From Kribbella aluminosa (GTDB lineage: Bacteria; Actinomycetota; Actinomycetes; Propionibacteriales; Kribbellaceae): a DNA stretch of 64,000 nt. The notes beneath the pieces are model-generated. The model worked only from the letters and a program-made list of their open reading frames with translations, was not told the origin of the DNA and ran no database searches. Position 1 is the first letter of the stretch, and the number at the start of each line of letters is the position of its first letter. The translations under genes were made by a program, and so were the position numbers. Where the stretch lies: positions 2,666,001-2,730,000 of the forward strand of contig NZ_JAGINT010000002.1 in assembly GCF_017876295.1 (NCBI RefSeq). The letters are read 5' to 3'. This document shows positions 16,360 through 24,573 of this stretch, piece by piece.

Positions 16360-16483
16360 CCCAACCTCCAGTCCGAGACAGCATCGTTCGCCCTTGAATC
16401 CTCAGCGTCCGGCAATCCCCGTGTCCAACAGATCTTCCTGGCGTTCTAGTTCCGCTCGATCGATGCAAGATCTAAACTGGGTC

Positions 16484-17413
16484 ATGGCCCAGTACACCCT
16501 CAGGCAGCTGGAGTACTTCGTTGCCGTGGCGGAGGCGGGCAGCGTGACCGCCGCTGCGCAGTCGATCCACCTGTCGCAGTCCGCGCTGTCCACGGCACTG
16601 GTCGAGCTGGAGCGGGCGCTCAACGTGCAGCTGCTGCTGCGGCACCACGCGCGCGGGGTCACGCTGACGTCGGCGGGCGAGCAACTGCTGGCGGCGAGCC
16701 GGCTGCTACTGCGGCAGGCGGCGGAGCTCGCGGACGAGGCGCGCGGCCTCGGCGACGAGGTGGGCGGGACGCTGCACCTCGCCTGCTTCGGCGTACTGGC
16801 GCCCTATCTGCTCCCGGAGCTGCTCGCGGAGGCTGCCGAGCGGCTGCCCGGTCTGGCGGTGAACACGAGCGAGGTCGACCTGGCCGAGCTGGTCGAGGGG
16901 GTGGCGAGCGGCCGGTTCGAGATCGCGGTCGGGTACGACATCACCGCCGATCCGCGGGTGGAGGTCACCTCGCTGTACACGTTGCCGCCGTACGTCCTGC
17001 TGCCGCGCACGCACCGGCTCGCCCGGCGGAAGAAGGTCAAGCTGGCCGAGCTGGCGGACGAACCGCTGGCGCTGCTGGATCTGCCGTACAGCCGGGACTA
17101 CTTCACCGGGATGTTCCGCGCGGTCGGCCTGAACCCGACGCCCCGCTTCCGCTCCACGAGTGCGGAGACCTGCCGGGCGCTGGTGGCCCGCGGCCTGGCG
17201 TACACGGTGCTGAACGCCCGCCCACGCGACCTCGGCCGGGCCGACGCGCGCGAGGTGGTCGCCGTCGACATCGCGCACGACGCACCGGCGCTGGACGTCG
17301 TACTGATCAAGGCGACCGGTGTCCGTCCGACCCGGCGGGTGGCCGCGGTCGAGGAGCTGATCGGCGACCTCGTCGAGCGTGGATCGATTGCGTCGATGTT
17401 CGGGGCCAAATAG
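16484..17413 (+). CDS. LysR-family transcriptional regulator
   Basis: 309-residue LysR regulator. Winged HTH occupies about residues 1-60 (TLRQLEYFVAVAEAG, then VTAAAQSIHLSQSALSTAL); the remaining part is the periplasmic-binding-protein-like effector domain. ATG at 16484 is preferred over an in-frame ATG at 16463, since LysR proteins start just before the TLRQLEYF motif. It sits between the divergent monooxygenase gene and the co-directional RidA-DUF1028-M20-aspartase operon starting 43 bases downstream, so it can control both. The effector is unknown. Confidence 0.88.
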   Translation: MAQYTLRQLEYFVAVAEAGSVTAAAQSIHLSQSALSTALVELERALNVQLLLRHHARGVTLTSAGEQLLAASRLLLRQAAELADEARGLGDEVGGTLHLACFGVLAPYLLPELLAEAAERLPGLAVNTSEVDLAELVEGVASGRFEIAVGYDITADPRVEVTSLYTLPPYVLLPRTHRLARRKKVKLAELADEPLALLDLPYSRDYFTGMFRAVGLNPTPRFRSTSAETCRALVARGLAYTVLNARPRDLGRADAREVVAVDIAHDAPALDVVLIKATGVRPTRRVAAVEELIGDLVERGSIASMFGAK

Positions 17414-17455
17414 ATCGTCTCGACAGCACCCGCCGGGCTTTCTAGGCTCGGTGGT

Positions 17456-17902
17456 ATGACGCACGCAGAGCCGATCGTCGTCGGCGGCCACACCCGGATC
17501 CGTCCGTTCAACACCCGCGACACCTACCCCGAGCAGAACCTCGACAACGATCTCTGCCAGGCCGTGGTGGCCGGCAACACAGTCTACGTCCGCGGGCAGA
17601 TCGGGCAGGACCTGGACACCAGCGAGTCGGTCGGTGTCGGTGACGTCGAGGCCCAGACCGAGCGGGCGATGGCGAACATCGACCTGCTGCTGCGGGAGGC
17701 CGGGGCGCGGCTGGAGCACCTGGTCAAGCTGACGATCTACATCGTCGACCCGCGCTACCGGGAGACGGTGTACCGCACGATCGGCCGCTGGACGAAGGGC
17801 GTGCACCCGATCTCGACCGGCATCGTGGTCTCCGCGCTGGCCCGCCCGGAGTGGCTGGTCGAGGTCGACGCGATCGCCGTGATCCCGGAGGGCGGGCGGT
17901 GA
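17456..17902 (+). CDS. RidA/YjgF-family protein (lacks the canonical arginine)
   Basis: 148-residue Rid-superfamily protein, normally a trimer with active sites between subunits. RidA hydrolyses reactive enamine/imine intermediates made by PLP enzymes. Family features: VVAGNTVYVRGQIGQD, LLREAGARLEHLVKLTIYIV and the terminal strand LVEVDAIAVIPEG. At the place of the catalytic arginine of RidA (P-x-R-S) this protein reads HPISTGIVV, so it belongs to a Rid subfamily that need not be an imine deaminase. First gene of an operon; its TGA overlaps the GTG of the DUF1028 gene. Confidence 0.85.
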   Translation: MTHAEPIVVGGHTRIRPFNTRDTYPEQNLDNDLCQAVVAGNTVYVRGQIGQDLDTSESVGVGDVEAQTERAMANIDLLLREAGARLEHLVKLTIYIVDPRYRETVYRTIGRWTKGVHPISTGIVVSALARPEWLVEVDAIAVIPEGGR

Positions 17903-18567
17903 CGTTCTCGGTCCTGGGCACCGACGGGAACGGCGCCGTCGGCATCGCGGTCACGTCGTCCAGCCCGGCCGTCGCGGCCCGGTGCATCCACCTGCGTGCG
18001 GGCGTCGGGGGAGCGTCGTCGCAGAACGTCACCGATCCCCGGCTCGGTACCGAGTTGCTCGACCAACTCGCCGGCGGCGCCGATCCGCGGACGGCGCTCG
18101 CGAACGTCGTACGCGACCGTGAGCTGATCGAGCACCGCCAGCTGACCGTGCTCGCCCTGGACGGAGTGGGCGCGGCGTACTCCGGTGACCAGGCGCTCGG
18201 CGTCCACCACGACCGGGTCGGAGCCCAGGTGGTTGCTGCCGGCAACATGCTCGCCGGGCCGGAGGTCGTGGACGCGATCGTCGAGGCGTTCGAGACCTCG
18301 ACCGGTGAGCTGGAGGAGCGCCTCGTCCGCGCATTGGAAGCAGGACTGGCGGCCGGCGGCGAAGCCGGTCCCGTCCACTCCGCAGGGCTTTCCGTCGTAC
18401 GGCGGGTGCCGTGGCGCGAGACCGATCTGCGGGTCGACTGGAGCGACGAGCCGGTCCAGGAGCTGCGCGCGCTGCTCGACCTCTGGCTTCCGCAGCGCGA
18501 CGACTACGTCACCCGTGGGCTCAACCCGGCGGCGGCGCCGTCGTACGGCGTTCCCGGCGATGAGTGA
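17899..18567 (+). CDS. DUF1028 family protein
   Basis: 222-residue Ntn-hydrolase-like protein of family DUF1028 (PF06267). It shows the N-terminal TFSVLGTDGNGAVGIAVTSS, ASSQNVTDPRLG, the long central GNMLAGPEVVDAIVEAFE and the C-terminal LRVDWSDEPVQELRALLDLW. Members occur beside peptidase or amidohydrolase genes, but their reaction has not been established as far as I know. GTG overlaps the RidA stop; its end overlaps the M20 gene by 8 bases, strong evidence for an operon. Confidence 0.85.
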   Translation: MTFSVLGTDGNGAVGIAVTSSSPAVAARCIHLRAGVGGASSQNVTDPRLGTELLDQLAGGADPRTALANVVRDRELIEHRQLTVLALDGVGAAYSGDQALGVHHDRVGAQVVAAGNMLAGPEVVDAIVEAFETSTGELEERLVRALEAGLAAGGEAGPVHSAGLSVVRRVPWRETDLRVDWSDEPVQELRALLDLWLPQRDDYVTRGLNPAAAPSYGVPGDE

Positions 18568-19687
18568 CGCCAGGCAGCTCGTCCCACGGACGGTCGCGGC
18601 CGACGCCGAGCGGTTGATCCGGCTCTCCGAGCAGCTGCACGCACATCCCGAGACCGCCTGGCAGGAGCACCGCTCGGCGCGCTGGGTCGCCGAGGCGCTG
18701 GACGAGGCCGGCTTCACCGTGACCTCGCAGTACCTCGGACTCGAGACGGCGTTCCTCGCAACCTTTGGCAGCGGGCCGTTCCGGCTCGGTCTTTGCGCCG
18801 AGTACGACGCGCTACCAGGCCTCGGGCATGCCTGCGGGCACAACCTGATCTCGGCGATCACGGTCGGTGCGGCTCGTGCGCTTGCGCCGCTGGCCGACGC
18901 GGCCGGCCTCACGATCGAGGTGTACGGCACGCCCGCCGAGGAGGGGGGTGGCGGCAAGATCGAGCTGCTCGACCGCGGTGCCTTCGCCGGACTGGACCTG
19001 GCGATGATGGTGCACCCGGCGCCGGTGGACGTCGCCGAGGCCGAGCCGTTCGCGGTGTCGCACTCGCACATCACGTACCAGGGCAAGGCCGCGCACGCCG
19101 CGGCCTACCCGGAACAAGGCGTCAACGCGGCCGACGCCTTCACGATCGCCCAGGTCGCGATGGGCCTGCTCCGTCAGCAGCTTCCGTCGACGGTGCGGGT
19201 GCACGGCGTGATGACCAACGGCGGAGAGGCCCCGAACGCGATCCCGGCCCGCACGGAGGGGCGTTGGTACGTGCGCGCCGAGTCGCTCGCGCAGCTCGCC
19301 GAGACGGAGGAGAAGGTACGGCGCTGCTTCGAGGCCGGCGCCCTCGCCACCGGGGCGACGCTCGACATCGCCCCGGAGAGCAAGCCGTACGCGGAGTTCC
19401 GCACGTACGAGCCCGCGCTGCGCGCCTACGTCCGGAACGCCGAGTCGCTGGGCCGCGTGTTCGACCCGGGTACGCCGGCGCGCCGGATGAACCGCGCCTC
19501 GACCGACATGGGCAACGTGTCCCAGGTCGTACCGGCCATCCACCCGTACGTCGGTATCGGGGCGCTGCCGGCGCTGAACCACCAGCCGGAGTTCGCCGCG
19601 CACTGCGTCGGCGGCGATGCCGAGAAGGCGTTGCTCGACGCCGCGACCGCGGTGGCGTGGACCGCGCTGGACATGGCCGCGCGATGA
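18560..19687 (+). CDS. M20-family metallo-amidohydrolase (AbgB/YxeP-like)
   Basis: 375-residue dinuclear-metal amidohydrolase. Zinc/manganese ligands are visible in EYDALPGLGHACGHN (D and H), PAEEGGGG (catalytic and bridging E-E) and MVHPAP (H); a dimerisation lid follows with HITYQGKAAHAAAYPEQGVN. This subgroup removes acyl groups from amino acids or splits aminobenzoyl-glutamate-like conjugates. ATG 18560 overlaps DUF1028; stop overlaps the aspartase start as ATGA. A joint job with aspartase would be hydrolysis of an N-acyl-aspartate or aspartyl peptide. Confidence 0.85.
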   Translation: MSDARQLVPRTVAADAERLIRLSEQLHAHPETAWQEHRSARWVAEALDEAGFTVTSQYLGLETAFLATFGSGPFRLGLCAEYDALPGLGHACGHNLISAITVGAARALAPLADAAGLTIEVYGTPAEEGGGGKIELLDRGAFAGLDLAMMVHPAPVDVAEAEPFAVSHSHITYQGKAAHAAAYPEQGVNAADAFTIAQVAMGLLRQQLPSTVRVHGVMTNGGEAPNAIPARTEGRWYVRAESLAQLAETEEKVRRCFEAGALATGATLDIAPESKPYAEFRTYEPALRAYVRNAESLGRVFDPGTPARRMNRASTDMGNVSQVVPAIHPYVGIGALPALNHQPEFAAHCVGGDAEKALLDAATAVAWTALDMAAR

Positions 19688-21078
19688 TGCGGACCGAGTC
19701 CGACTCGCTCGGACCCTACGAGGTCCCGGCGACCGCGTACTGGGGCGTGCACACCGCGCGGGCGCTGACGAACTTCGCGGTCAGCGGCACCACGGTCGGC
19801 AGTCATCGCGAGCTCGTCGCCGCCCTGGGCGCGGTCAAGCTCGCCGCCGCCCGGGCGAACCATGACCTCGGCCTCCTCGACGACCGGCGCTACACCGCGA
19901 TCGCCGCGGCTGCCGAGGAGGTGCGTGCCGGGATACTCGACGACCAGTTCGTCGTCGACGTCATCCAGGGCGGCGCCGGTACGTCGACGAACCTGAACGC
20001 CAACGAGGTCATCGCGAACCGTGCGCTGGAACTCCTCGGACTGCCGCGGGCGACGTACGACGAGGTGCATCCGCTCGACCACGTGAACCGGTGCCAGTCG
20101 ACGAACGACGTCTACCCGACGGCGGTCCGGCTCGCGCTGATCACGGCGATCGACCGCCTCGCCGGGGCCACGGCTGCCCTGGCGGACACGTTCGCGGCGA
20201 AGGCCACGGAGTTCCGCGCCGTACCGAAGATCGGCCGGACGCAGCTGCAGGACGCCGTACCGATGACTGTCGGGCAGGAGCTCGGGGCGTTCGCGGTGAC
20301 GTTGCGCGAGGAGCTGGCGCGGCTGCAGGACTCGCGCGGACTGCTCTGCGAGATCAACCTCGGCGCGACCGCGATCGGTACCGGGATCACTGCGCATCCG
20401 GAGTACCGGCGGCGGGCGGTCGCGCACCTCGCGGAGCTCACCGGTCTGCCGTTGTCCGGCGCGGCTGATCTGGTCGAGGCGACCGGCGACACCGGCGCGT
20501 TCGTCCAGGTGTCGGGCGTGCTGAAGCGGATCGTGGTCAAGGCGTCGAAGATCTGCAACGACCTGCGGCTGCTGGCGTCCGGGCCGCAGGCCGGACTCGC
20601 GGAGCTGCAGTTGCCGGCGCGCCAGGCGGGGTCGAGCATCATGCCGGGCAAGGTGAACCCGGTGATCCCGGAGCTGGTCAACCAGGTCGCGTTCTGGGTG
20701 ATCGGCACGGACGTCACGGTCACGATGGCTGCCGAGGGCGGGCAGCTGCAGCTCAACGCCTTCGAGCCTGTGATCTGTCACGGGCTCCTGCAGGGGTTCA
20801 GTTGGACGGCTGCGGCCTTCGATTCGCTGCGCGGGTTGTGCGTCGACGGGATCAAGGTCGACGAGGTCGCGCTCACGGCCGCGGCCGCTCGCAACGTCGG
20901 GCTGGTCACGGCGCTCACACCTCACCTCGGCTACACCCGAGCAGCCGAGCTCGCGAAGGCGGTCCTCACCGGGGCCGGCGACGTACGCTCGCTGGCGCTG
21001 GCCACCGGCGACCTGACGGCTGAGGAGCTGGACACGCTCCTCAGCCCGCAGGTTCTCGCCAACCTCCAAGACCTCTAG
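19684..21078 (+). CDS. aspA: Aspartate ammonia-lyase (aspartase)
   Basis: 464-residue member of the aspartase/fumarase superfamily, which removes ammonia from L-aspartate to give fumarate. Diagnostic parts: GGAGTSTNLNANEVIANRA, QSTNDVYPTAVRLA and the flexible catalytic loop GSSIMPGKVNPVIPE with the active serine. Length is normal. Start at 19684 overlaps the M20 stop; ATG at 19687 is equally possible. Ends 0 bases from the convergent amine oxidase gene. A related C-N lyase acting on another aspartate derivative cannot be excluded. Confidence 0.85.
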   Translation: MMRTESDSLGPYEVPATAYWGVHTARALTNFAVSGTTVGSHRELVAALGAVKLAAARANHDLGLLDDRRYTAIAAAAEEVRAGILDDQFVVDVIQGGAGTSTNLNANEVIANRALELLGLPRATYDEVHPLDHVNRCQSTNDVYPTAVRLALITAIDRLAGATAALADTFAAKATEFRAVPKIGRTQLQDAVPMTVGQELGAFAVTLREELARLQDSRGLLCEINLGATAIGTGITAHPEYRRRAVAHLAELTGLPLSGAADLVEATGDTGAFVQVSGVLKRIVVKASKICNDLRLLASGPQAGLAELQLPARQAGSSIMPGKVNPVIPELVNQVAFWVIGTDVTVTMAAEGGQLQLNAFEPVICHGLLQGFSWTAAAFDSLRGLCVDGIKVDEVALTAAAARNVGLVTALTPHLGYTRAAELAKAVLTGAGDVRSLALATGDLTAEELDTLLSPQVLANLQDL

Positions 21079-23034
21079 TCAGTGGCAGCAACCATCTGAA
21101 GTGCTGGTCGGGCGGGGTGCGTCGAGGGCTGGGTTCTGGTTGAAGAAGCCGCTCGGTTTGAGGGTGAAGCCGGTGTAGTCGACCGGCATGATCGGCCAGT
21201 CCTCCGGGCGCGGGAAGTGCGTCAGGCCGAACGTGTGCCAGACGACGATGTCGGTGCCGTCGATGTCGCGGTCCGCCCTCGTCCAGGTGTCGATCCCGGT
21301 GTTTCCTCTGCTCTGGTTGACGAATCGGCCTGACGGGTAGCGCTCGTCGTCGTCCTGCGCGGTCACCCACAGATGCTTGGTGGTGAAGGCGGCCCGCCGC
21401 GCGATCGAGGACGACGGGTCGGCCAGCAACGTCGGCTGCCCTTCGGGATGCAGCGTGTACCCGACCGGCTGACCGAGCGCGTTCGTCACCTCCGGATTGA
21501 CCAGTTGCCAGGTCCGTCCCACCGCGCCGTCCGCGAGCCGAGCCGCCTCGCCCTCGGTCCGGAGCCGCGTCGAGCGCCGGGTGAACGCGTTGCCGTACGG
21601 GTTCTCGCCGGACACCGGCACCCGTACGGCGTCCACCTCATCGACCGCGTTGCCGACGCCGTCGATCATCAGGTCGAGCCGCGCGGAGAAGAGATGCTGG
21701 TGGTACGGCGCGCCGACGCCGGGCGCGATCTCGCTGGCCCACGGATACCCGGCACCGGGGTACGCGGATGCGAAGACGACACCGGTCGCCTTGCACTCGA
21801 GCTCGATCGTGCCGTCCAGGTACAGGTACCAGTAGAAGCCGTAGTCGTAGTTGCCGACCGTGATGAAGAACGAGATCACCAGCCGCCGCTGCCGCCGGGT
21901 CGAGCTGGTGCCGTTGTAGGAGTCGGTGTGCTTCCACAGCACGCCGAAATCCTCCTCGTGCATGCAGATGGCGTTGTCGATCCGCCGCGGCCGTCCGTCG
22001 TCGTCGGCGACTACGGCGTCGAAGTAGTGGATCTCGCCGAGGCAGTCGCAGCCGAGCGCGAGCGAGTTCGCCTCCTTGCCGAGCGAGTACTCGCCGGCGT
22101 CGAAGTAGTTCTGCCAGAACCGCACCGGCGACGGGTCGCCGTACGGCACGACCATCTCGGCGACGGAGGCGCGGTAGACGATCGGGCGCACGCGCCCCTG
22201 GGACCGGTCGTGGAAGCCGAGCTGGTGCAGGGTCAGTCCCTCGACCTGGTCGAACCCGATCCGGAACTCCCAGTTCTCCCAGCGCACCAGGTCGCCCTCG
22301 ACGGTGAAGCTCGGCCCCTCGGGCTGGGTGATGACGATCGGCCGCTGGCTCGTCCTCTCGGGCACCGTACCCGGGCCACGCTCGAAGTCGGCCCGCTCCA
22401 GCGGTACGTCGAAGTCGCCGGCGTCGAGCAGCTCGACGACCTCGGCCGAGTTGAGGTCGACGTACACGACGACGCCGTCGATGGGGTGTGCCCAGACGTT
22501 GTCGTCGTCGTCCAGCTGCAGGAACGACAGGCAGCGGACCAGCCGGCGCCCGTCCTCGCCGGGGAAGTCGAAGTGCCCGGCGCTGAGCGCGGAGATCCGG
22601 ATCCGCTCGGGTGTCGTGAGGCCGCGGCGGGCCATCGCCGCGCACCACTTCTCGTCGGCCCACAGGATCCGCTCGACGAGATCGAACTCCTCGCCCATGA
22701 TCGGCGGCTGGCCCTCGCCGACCAGATCGACCTCCCGGCGGGACACGACCCGGTCCTCGGTCAGGGACACGACGACCTCGGTCACCGTGCCTGCGCCGCG
22801 TTCGAGCAGCACCGAGCACACGCGCCGGTCCCAGGCCTGCCCGGGCTGCCAGGCGAGGACGTCCGCCTTGGCCGGTTCGGCGAGCTGGACCAGCGGGAAG
22901 CGGGTCGTCCGCCCGACCAGGCCGGCCGCGTCCAGGATGCTGCGGTTGTGCTCGATCTCCGCGGCGCTGAGCCGGTCGAGCGGGTGCGTGGGGCCGGTGG
23001 TGCGCGGGCGGTCCGGGTTGGCGATGGTGGTCAT
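21079..23034 (-). CDS. Copper-containing primary amine oxidase
   Basis: 651-residue copper amine oxidase: oxidises a primary amine to aldehyde, ammonia and hydrogen peroxide. The topaquinone cofactor precursor is the first Tyr of N-Y-D-Y-G (Tyr396). Copper histidines lie in YHQHLFSARLD and in GLTHFPRPEDWP; the N-terminal domains are standard. No signal peptide, so the enzyme acts in the cytosol, as in Arthrobacter. It overlaps the downstream-in-operon APC permease by 4 bases, which likely imports its amine. Substrate (phenethylamine, tyramine, histamine or similar) cannot be told from sequence. Confidence 0.92.
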   Translation of the reverse strand: MTTIANPDRPRTTGPTHPLDRLSAAEIEHNRSILDAAGLVGRTTRFPLVQLAEPAKADVLAWQPGQAWDRRVCSVLLERGAGTVTEVVVSLTEDRVVSRREVDLVGEGQPPIMGEEFDLVERILWADEKWCAAMARRGLTTPERIRISALSAGHFDFPGEDGRRLVRCLSFLQLDDDDNVWAHPIDGVVVYVDLNSAEVVELLDAGDFDVPLERADFERGPGTVPERTSQRPIVITQPEGPSFTVEGDLVRWENWEFRIGFDQVEGLTLHQLGFHDRSQGRVRPIVYRASVAEMVVPYGDPSPVRFWQNYFDAGEYSLGKEANSLALGCDCLGEIHYFDAVVADDDGRPRRIDNAICMHEEDFGVLWKHTDSYNGTSSTRRQRRLVISFFITVGNYDYGFYWYLYLDGTIELECKATGVVFASAYPGAGYPWASEIAPGVGAPYHQHLFSARLDLMIDGVGNAVDEVDAVRVPVSGENPYGNAFTRRSTRLRTEGEAARLADGAVGRTWQLVNPEVTNALGQPVGYTLHPEGQPTLLADPSSSIARRAAFTTKHLWVTAQDDDERYPSGRFVNQSRGNTGIDTWTRADRDIDGTDIVVWHTFGLTHFPRPEDWPIMPVDYTGFTLKPSGFFNQNPALDAPRPTSTSDGCCH

Positions 23035-24560
23035 GCGACGCCGCTCCTGTCGTGATCGGTGTGGTCAGGATTGGTGTGGTCAGGCGTGTCGAGCGTGACG
23101 GCCCGTCGTACCGGCGCACCGCGGAGGTAGCCGATGATGCCGAGGGCAAGCAGTACGACGAGGGTGCCGATCGTGAAGATCTCGAAGGTGCCGCGGCTGA
23201 CGCCCCAGACGTCGTGGAAGCCGTACTCGATGCCGAACAGCGGCTCGAGCGTGCCCGGGAAGATCGCCACCCAGGAACCGAGCAGGATCCACGCGAAGCA
23301 CAGCCACCCCATCGCCGCGAACCAGCGGTCCGGGAGCGGTACCCGGAACGGGCGAGGGCGGTCCGGGTCGACCTTGCGCAGCCGGATCGCCGCGGGGATG
23401 ACGAGCAGGTACGAGAGCAGGAACGTGGTGATCGCGATCGTCAGCACCACCCCGAAGATCGCCCCGGCACTGCCGCTCACCTTCATCGCGACGAGCATGA
23501 AGACCGTCGCCACGGTGCCGGAGAGGAAGTTGACCCGCACCGGTGTGCTCAGCCGGCGGTTGAAGATGCCGAAGAAGCCGCCGAAGAACGCGCCGTCCGC
23601 GGCCGCGATCGCCTGCATCCGGTCCGAGATGATCATCCACGCCGCCCCTTGCGTCATCAGGACGAACACGAGGCAGACGGACAGGATCTTCAGCATCACG
23701 TCCGCGGCGCCGCCGTACACGCCGAAGACGGTCGCGGTGGCGTCGAAGAACCCGCCGATACCGGTGATCTTGTCCTTCGGAACCACCAGCAGGATCGAGA
23801 AGATCGGCAGCAGGTAGCACAGTGCGGCGATGCCGCTGGACCGCAGGATGCCGAACGGTACGTCGCGGCTGGGGTTCTTCATCTCACCGGCTGCACTGTT
23901 GCCCGACTCGAACCCGAGGTAGGCGAAGAGCAGCAGCGGCGTGGCGCCGAACAGCCCGGTCAGTGTGGGGGAGAAGTCATGGATCGAGAGGTCGGCGACG
24001 CCGTTCTTGGCGGCGTACAGCGCGGCGGTGCCGACGAAGAAGACCAGCAGCGCCACCTTCAGGATCGCGCCGACGGTCGGAAGCCATTTGCCGTACCGCA
24101 GGCTGACGATCGCGGCCAGCACGGTGAGCCAGATGAAGACGAGCTTGAACACGTAGTCGGCCGTCGACCCCCCGGTGATCTTCGTGAGGTTGACGTTCCA
24201 GCCCTCGGTGGCGAGGAAGGCCATCGAGCCGCCGACCCAGACCGGCTGGGTGACCCACGTCAGCAGCGCCGCGATCGCGCCGGCCTTGCGCCCGAACGCA
24301 TCGCGGACCCAGGTGTACGCGCCGCCCTCCTCGGTGAAGGCGGCACCGGTCTCGGCGAAGAGCAGGCCGTACGGGATCAGGAAGAGCGCGGCGAGTACCA
24401 GGGTCCAGGTGAACGCCTCGGCGCCGTACGTCGAGACCTGGCCGAGCGTCTCGAGCCCGACCACCGCGGCGATCAGCAGGAAGACCAGGTCGAACCGGCC
24501 CAGGGTCTTGAGCAGCTTGGACTCTTGCTCCTGGGCGAGAGCGGTCGGTGTCGCGGACAT
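23031..24560 (-). CDS. APC-family amino acid/amine permease
   Basis: 509-residue membrane protein with about twelve hydrophobic helices, matching the amino acid-polyamine-organocation family. Family-like segments are FAETGAAFTEEGGAYTWVRD in helix 2-3 and FAYLGFESGNSAAGEMKNP, the conserved helix 6 region with the glutamate-rich end. It is transcribed with the amine oxidase gene (4-base overlap) and 13 bases after the amidohydrolase gene, so the imported compound is probably an amine or amino acid derivative used by those enzymes. Confidence 0.88.
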   Translation of the reverse strand: MSATPTALAQEQESKLLKTLGRFDLVFLLIAAVVGLETLGQVSTYGAEAFTWTLVLAALFLIPYGLLFAETGAAFTEEGGAYTWVRDAFGRKAGAIAALLTWVTQPVWVGGSMAFLATEGWNVNLTKITGGSTADYVFKLVFIWLTVLAAIVSLRYGKWLPTVGAILKVALLVFFVGTAALYAAKNGVADLSIHDFSPTLTGLFGATPLLLFAYLGFESGNSAAGEMKNPSRDVPFGILRSSGIAALCYLLPIFSILLVVPKDKITGIGGFFDATATVFGVYGGAADVMLKILSVCLVFVLMTQGAAWMIISDRMQAIAAADGAFFGGFFGIFNRRLSTPVRVNFLSGTVATVFMLVAMKVSGSAGAIFGVVLTIAITTFLLSYLLVIPAAIRLRKVDPDRPRPFRVPLPDRWFAAMGWLCFAWILLGSWVAIFPGTLEPLFGIEYGFHDVWGVSRGTFEIFTIGTLVVLLALGIIGYLRGAPVRRAVTLDTPDHTNPDHTDHDRSGVA

Positions 24561-24573
24561 CGCGATCCTCCTG

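Noticed and set aside
18793..19683. Long arginine-rich frame ahead of aspartase
   Set aside because: It overlaps the M20 gene in another frame; only the part after 19684 resembles a protein.
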